Below, piece by piece: positions 61,411 through 64,000 of a stretch of 64,000 nucleotides of DNA; the stretch's first letter is position 1, and each line of letters starts with the position of its first letter. The notes beneath the pieces were generated by a model. That model saw only the letters and a program-made list of their open reading frames with translations. It was not told where the DNA came from and made no database searches. The DNA comes from Ecdyonurus torrentis (Eukaryota > Arthropoda > Insecta > Ephemeroptera > Heptageniidae): the NCBI GenBank assembly GCA_949318235.1, contig OX439134.1, positions 17,286,680 to 17,350,679 of the forward strand, given 5' to 3'. The position numbers and the translations under genes were made by a program.

Positions 61411-61777
61411 AGCTGGTATGGCCGAGTGGTGAAGTATAGGTTCGAGCCACTGCTGGGTGCGTACGTGAAGTGTGAGAGCACAACACGTTGCACGATGCAT
61501 GTTTACATGCATTCCATGACGACGCACAGTATTCGGGAGGTGCATGATTGATGTGATTGCACCGACCAGCCTGCCTAGATGTTTCCACGGTTACTCTAGG
61601 CTGTCATGGCGAATGCCGGGCTGTGTACTTAGGCCGTGGCCGGCCCGTGTGTGCTTTTCCATTAATTGAAAAGTCCTTACCTGTCGATAAGACAATGTAT
61701 TGACTGGGACTGGGATTGGTGTATAGCACAATAACACAATATGGCAAGCAAAAAAAAAAAAAAAAAAAAAAAAAAAC
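61411..61777 (+). mobile_element. tRNA-derived SINE, longest copy
   Basis: TGGCCGAGTGGT (61419-61430) matches a pol III A-box and GGTTCGAGCC (61439-61448) a B-box, but they are only about 8 bp apart, so the tRNA head lacks its anticodon region. The body holds CAGCCTGCCTAGATGTTTCC and GTCATGGCGAATGCCGGGCT. It ends in 28 A (61750-61777). Short frames here are not genes. Confidence 0.85.
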
Positions 61778-63349
61778 TATTGATGTACCGCAATTTTTAT
61801 TGTCTCTAATAACAAATAAATAATAATAATAAGGTATGCAAAAAGTTGAAAACATTATTAAAAGATAGCAGTAAAATAAAAGTTTTAAATCATTTTAAAA
61901 TATGATGAAATCTGTAGAAAGCTTTCATGTACTATTCAAAATTCATACTGTAATGTATATTAAAAGTTTTAGTATAAAATAGTGATTTTAAGCGGAACTT
62001 AGAAAATATTTCCGCTAAAGTGAAAAAGCTTTCTGCTAGCTTTATCCTAGCTTAACTTTGTTATATTATTTCTATAGCACTATTTCTTACCGGCAAAATA
62101 GAAAAACTGGAAAGTTTTCTTACCGGTAAACTTTTTGTTGGGATTACAAAAAAACTTTTTATAGCTTAATAAAAATTACACTAAATTTAAAAAAAAAAGG
62201 AAAGAGAAAAGAAAGATATTCATTTAATTTTGATCAAAAAATGAAATATTTTCAGGTTTTCAGCTATATACCTTATATAGATCAAATAAAATTAAAATAT
62301 AAAATATTATATAATTTTTTACTCTCACTTTTTCCATTGAATTGTTTGTTTCTATTATTATTATAATTATTCATTTATCTAACAATGATTATATAGAAAT
62401 AAAATTCTATATAATAATATAGATAATATAATATAGGTTCTGTAACATGGGGCTGTCATGCCCTCACAACGCCTTAATAAAGTTATTAATATTATTATAA
62501 TATTCATATTATTTAAAACCAAATTTAGTTCCAATTTCAATAATAATAAATTCTGATATCACCATTATCTTATAATGTATTATAACGATGTTAAATTTTC
62601 CAATTTACAAATATTTAATTTATTCCTTGTATACATAATTGACTTATTTAAGAAGTAAAAATATTTGGTTACACCCTGGAGAAATTTTCCTTTGCTAAAA
62701 ACGTTATCGCCGTACGTATATATGACACAGTATAAAATTTAACTTTGAAAATTGCTTACATGGGACCTACCTTCCCTTAGGTCTTGTAAAACAAATTTGT
62801 TTATGTTTTTAGGTCAAAATTAAATTGCCAACTTGTATATACATGTTTTGACTTCTATGTGCATACATACCATATGTGGTAAGATATTTTGTATGCTTTA
62901 TTAATATTTTAGAACTTGTTCTGGGTTTGTTAATTGATATTATACTGGCGATGATTTTAATTTTCTAAAAAGTGGCAGAAATTATAAACTTTTTATTATT
63001 TTTTTTTTTTTTACTGATTTCCATGTAAAAAAATGAAGTACCTATAATTTATGCTCCATTGAATAATTTCTATATTGTAGAGCACAAATGTTGTGATTTT
63101 GTAATACGAATAGTAATTATGCTGGACATATTAACTATTATGCTAAGTAGTATAATATTTATAAAATATAGCATAGATTATGTTGTTATATGCATAAATT
63201 TTGCTGCATTAAGCTACTAATTATATTGGGGGGGGGGGGGGCGAGTACGGTACTGACTTTGGTTTGCTTTTGTTTGATACTATACAAAATACAAAAAAAA
63301 ATACTGTACTGTAAAACATAGTTAGTTATTGTGCTATATAGTTAACTTA
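61778..63349. other. Non-coding stretch
   Basis: K-like ATAATTATGC sequence at about 63040-63215, G-run at 63229-63241. No gene. Confidence 0.4.
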
Positions 63350-63351
63350 TA

Positions 63352-63650
63352 GCGTCTATGCATTCATGTTAAAGTCAACGCCATGTTAGATAACTCAATA
63401 ACATAGGCGGCATAGGAAAAAAATTATTTTGCCAGTTCAAAAACACTATGCAATATTTTTTAGAATATTGATGCTGTAAATATGTTGAATTAGTATCTCA
63501 AGTATGTGAGAAAAATAACAATAATAAAAAATTAACCGATTTCCCAAATAAAATTGGCTTAAATGAAGTTTGTCCTATGCTAAGCAATGTTAAGCACTAC
63601 TCCAGTATGACTTCCAAGCGCAATAAATATGACATCATCCTCATACACCC
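63352..63650. mobile_element. Family B element, copy 5
   Basis: TA at 63350-63351 and 63651-63652; the left tip is altered (GCGTCTATGCATTCATGTTA), the right tip TCATACACCC is intact. Confidence 0.8.
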
Positions 63651-63867
63651 TATAGCACGACTATAATATATATTGAATAACTAATATTACTACATTTGTA
63701 ATAGTCCTGTATGCGCCTTAATAAAGATTATTATTATAACCGCAGTATACAACAAAATATTTAGGGCCAACATTTGCCTTGCTGATAAAGGTAAATCAAG
63801 GTAACATTAATAACTTGTGTTCGGTTATACAGTAATGTGAGTATTGCAACGATCTTTAATAACTGAA

Positions 63868-63927
63868 TAAATAAATAAATAAATAAATTGATAAATAAAT
63901 AAATAAATAAATAAATAGATAGATAGA

Positions 63928-63970
<43 letters not shown>

Positions 63971-63974
63971 ATAC
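63868..63974. repeat. (AAAT)n microsatellite
   Basis: AAAT repeats with a short ATAG interruption. Confidence 0.95.
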
Positions 63975-64000
63975 ATTTCCAAATTTCTCGCATGATGTTG

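Overview
This is an AT-rich eukaryotic window, almost certainly from a metazoan and probably an invertebrate. The evidence is long uninterrupted microsatellites of many kinds (AT, AG, AGAC, ATAC, AAGT, TTTA, AATGT, GACAGA, GAAAGA), many short inverted-repeat transposons, a tRNA-derived SINE ending in poly(A), a 5S rRNA-like fragment resembling arthropod-type 5S, and consensus-like splice sites. The species cannot be fixed from the sequence. Only one long, convincing coding region is present; the rest is repeat-dominated non-coding DNA.

The main object is a DNA transposon of about 20 kb (30648-50613). Its ends are terminal inverted repeats (TIRs) of 617 and 618 bp that differ by one substitution and one base in a C-run. 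It is flanked by an identical 9-bp direct repeat, GTAAATCTG (30639-30647 and 50614-50622). Each TIR holds four units of about 147 bp, each with four copies of GTTTGTGC, so 16 per end: an array of likely transposase binding sites. Inside, on the minus strand, is an intact 1193-codon reading frame (36793-40374). Its first two thirds carry the signature of an RNase H-fold DDE transposase: D340, D413, a D-x2-H motif at 457-460, and E633. Its last 270 residues look like a ubiquitin-specific-protease-type (C19) cysteine peptidase: Cys box at C935, His box at H1151, D1167. A SUMO-interaction-like IDLT motif lies between them. A perfect 3' splice site abuts the ATG, and exon-like segments with good donors lie upstream at 41121-41190, 45363-45410 and 49339-49374, so the gene may start near the right TIR. 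The 9-bp duplication, long TIRs and DDE pattern suggest a Mutator-like (MULE) element. The C19 fusion is the unusual part.

Left flank (1-30638). A 2.95-kb TIR element (437-3387, TAA duplication) contains TCTTGCAAGA palindrome arrays, a 5S fragment and a 128-bp minisatellite. After it come repeated families of short non-autonomous elements. I label them A (about 330 bp, TTAA target), B (about 300 bp, TA target), C and D (palindromic, TTAA), F (palindromic), G (about 390 bp, TTAA), H (CCTCTTCAGTCCC ends), and I, J, K, M (repeats without clear ends). Several copies are nested, and paired filled and empty sites within the window show target-site choice directly.

Right flank (50623-64000). The same families recur, with a 470-bp compound hexanucleotide microsatellite just outside the large element, the best SINE copy (61411-61777), and one isolated exon-like segment (60490-60579) that may belong to a host gene.
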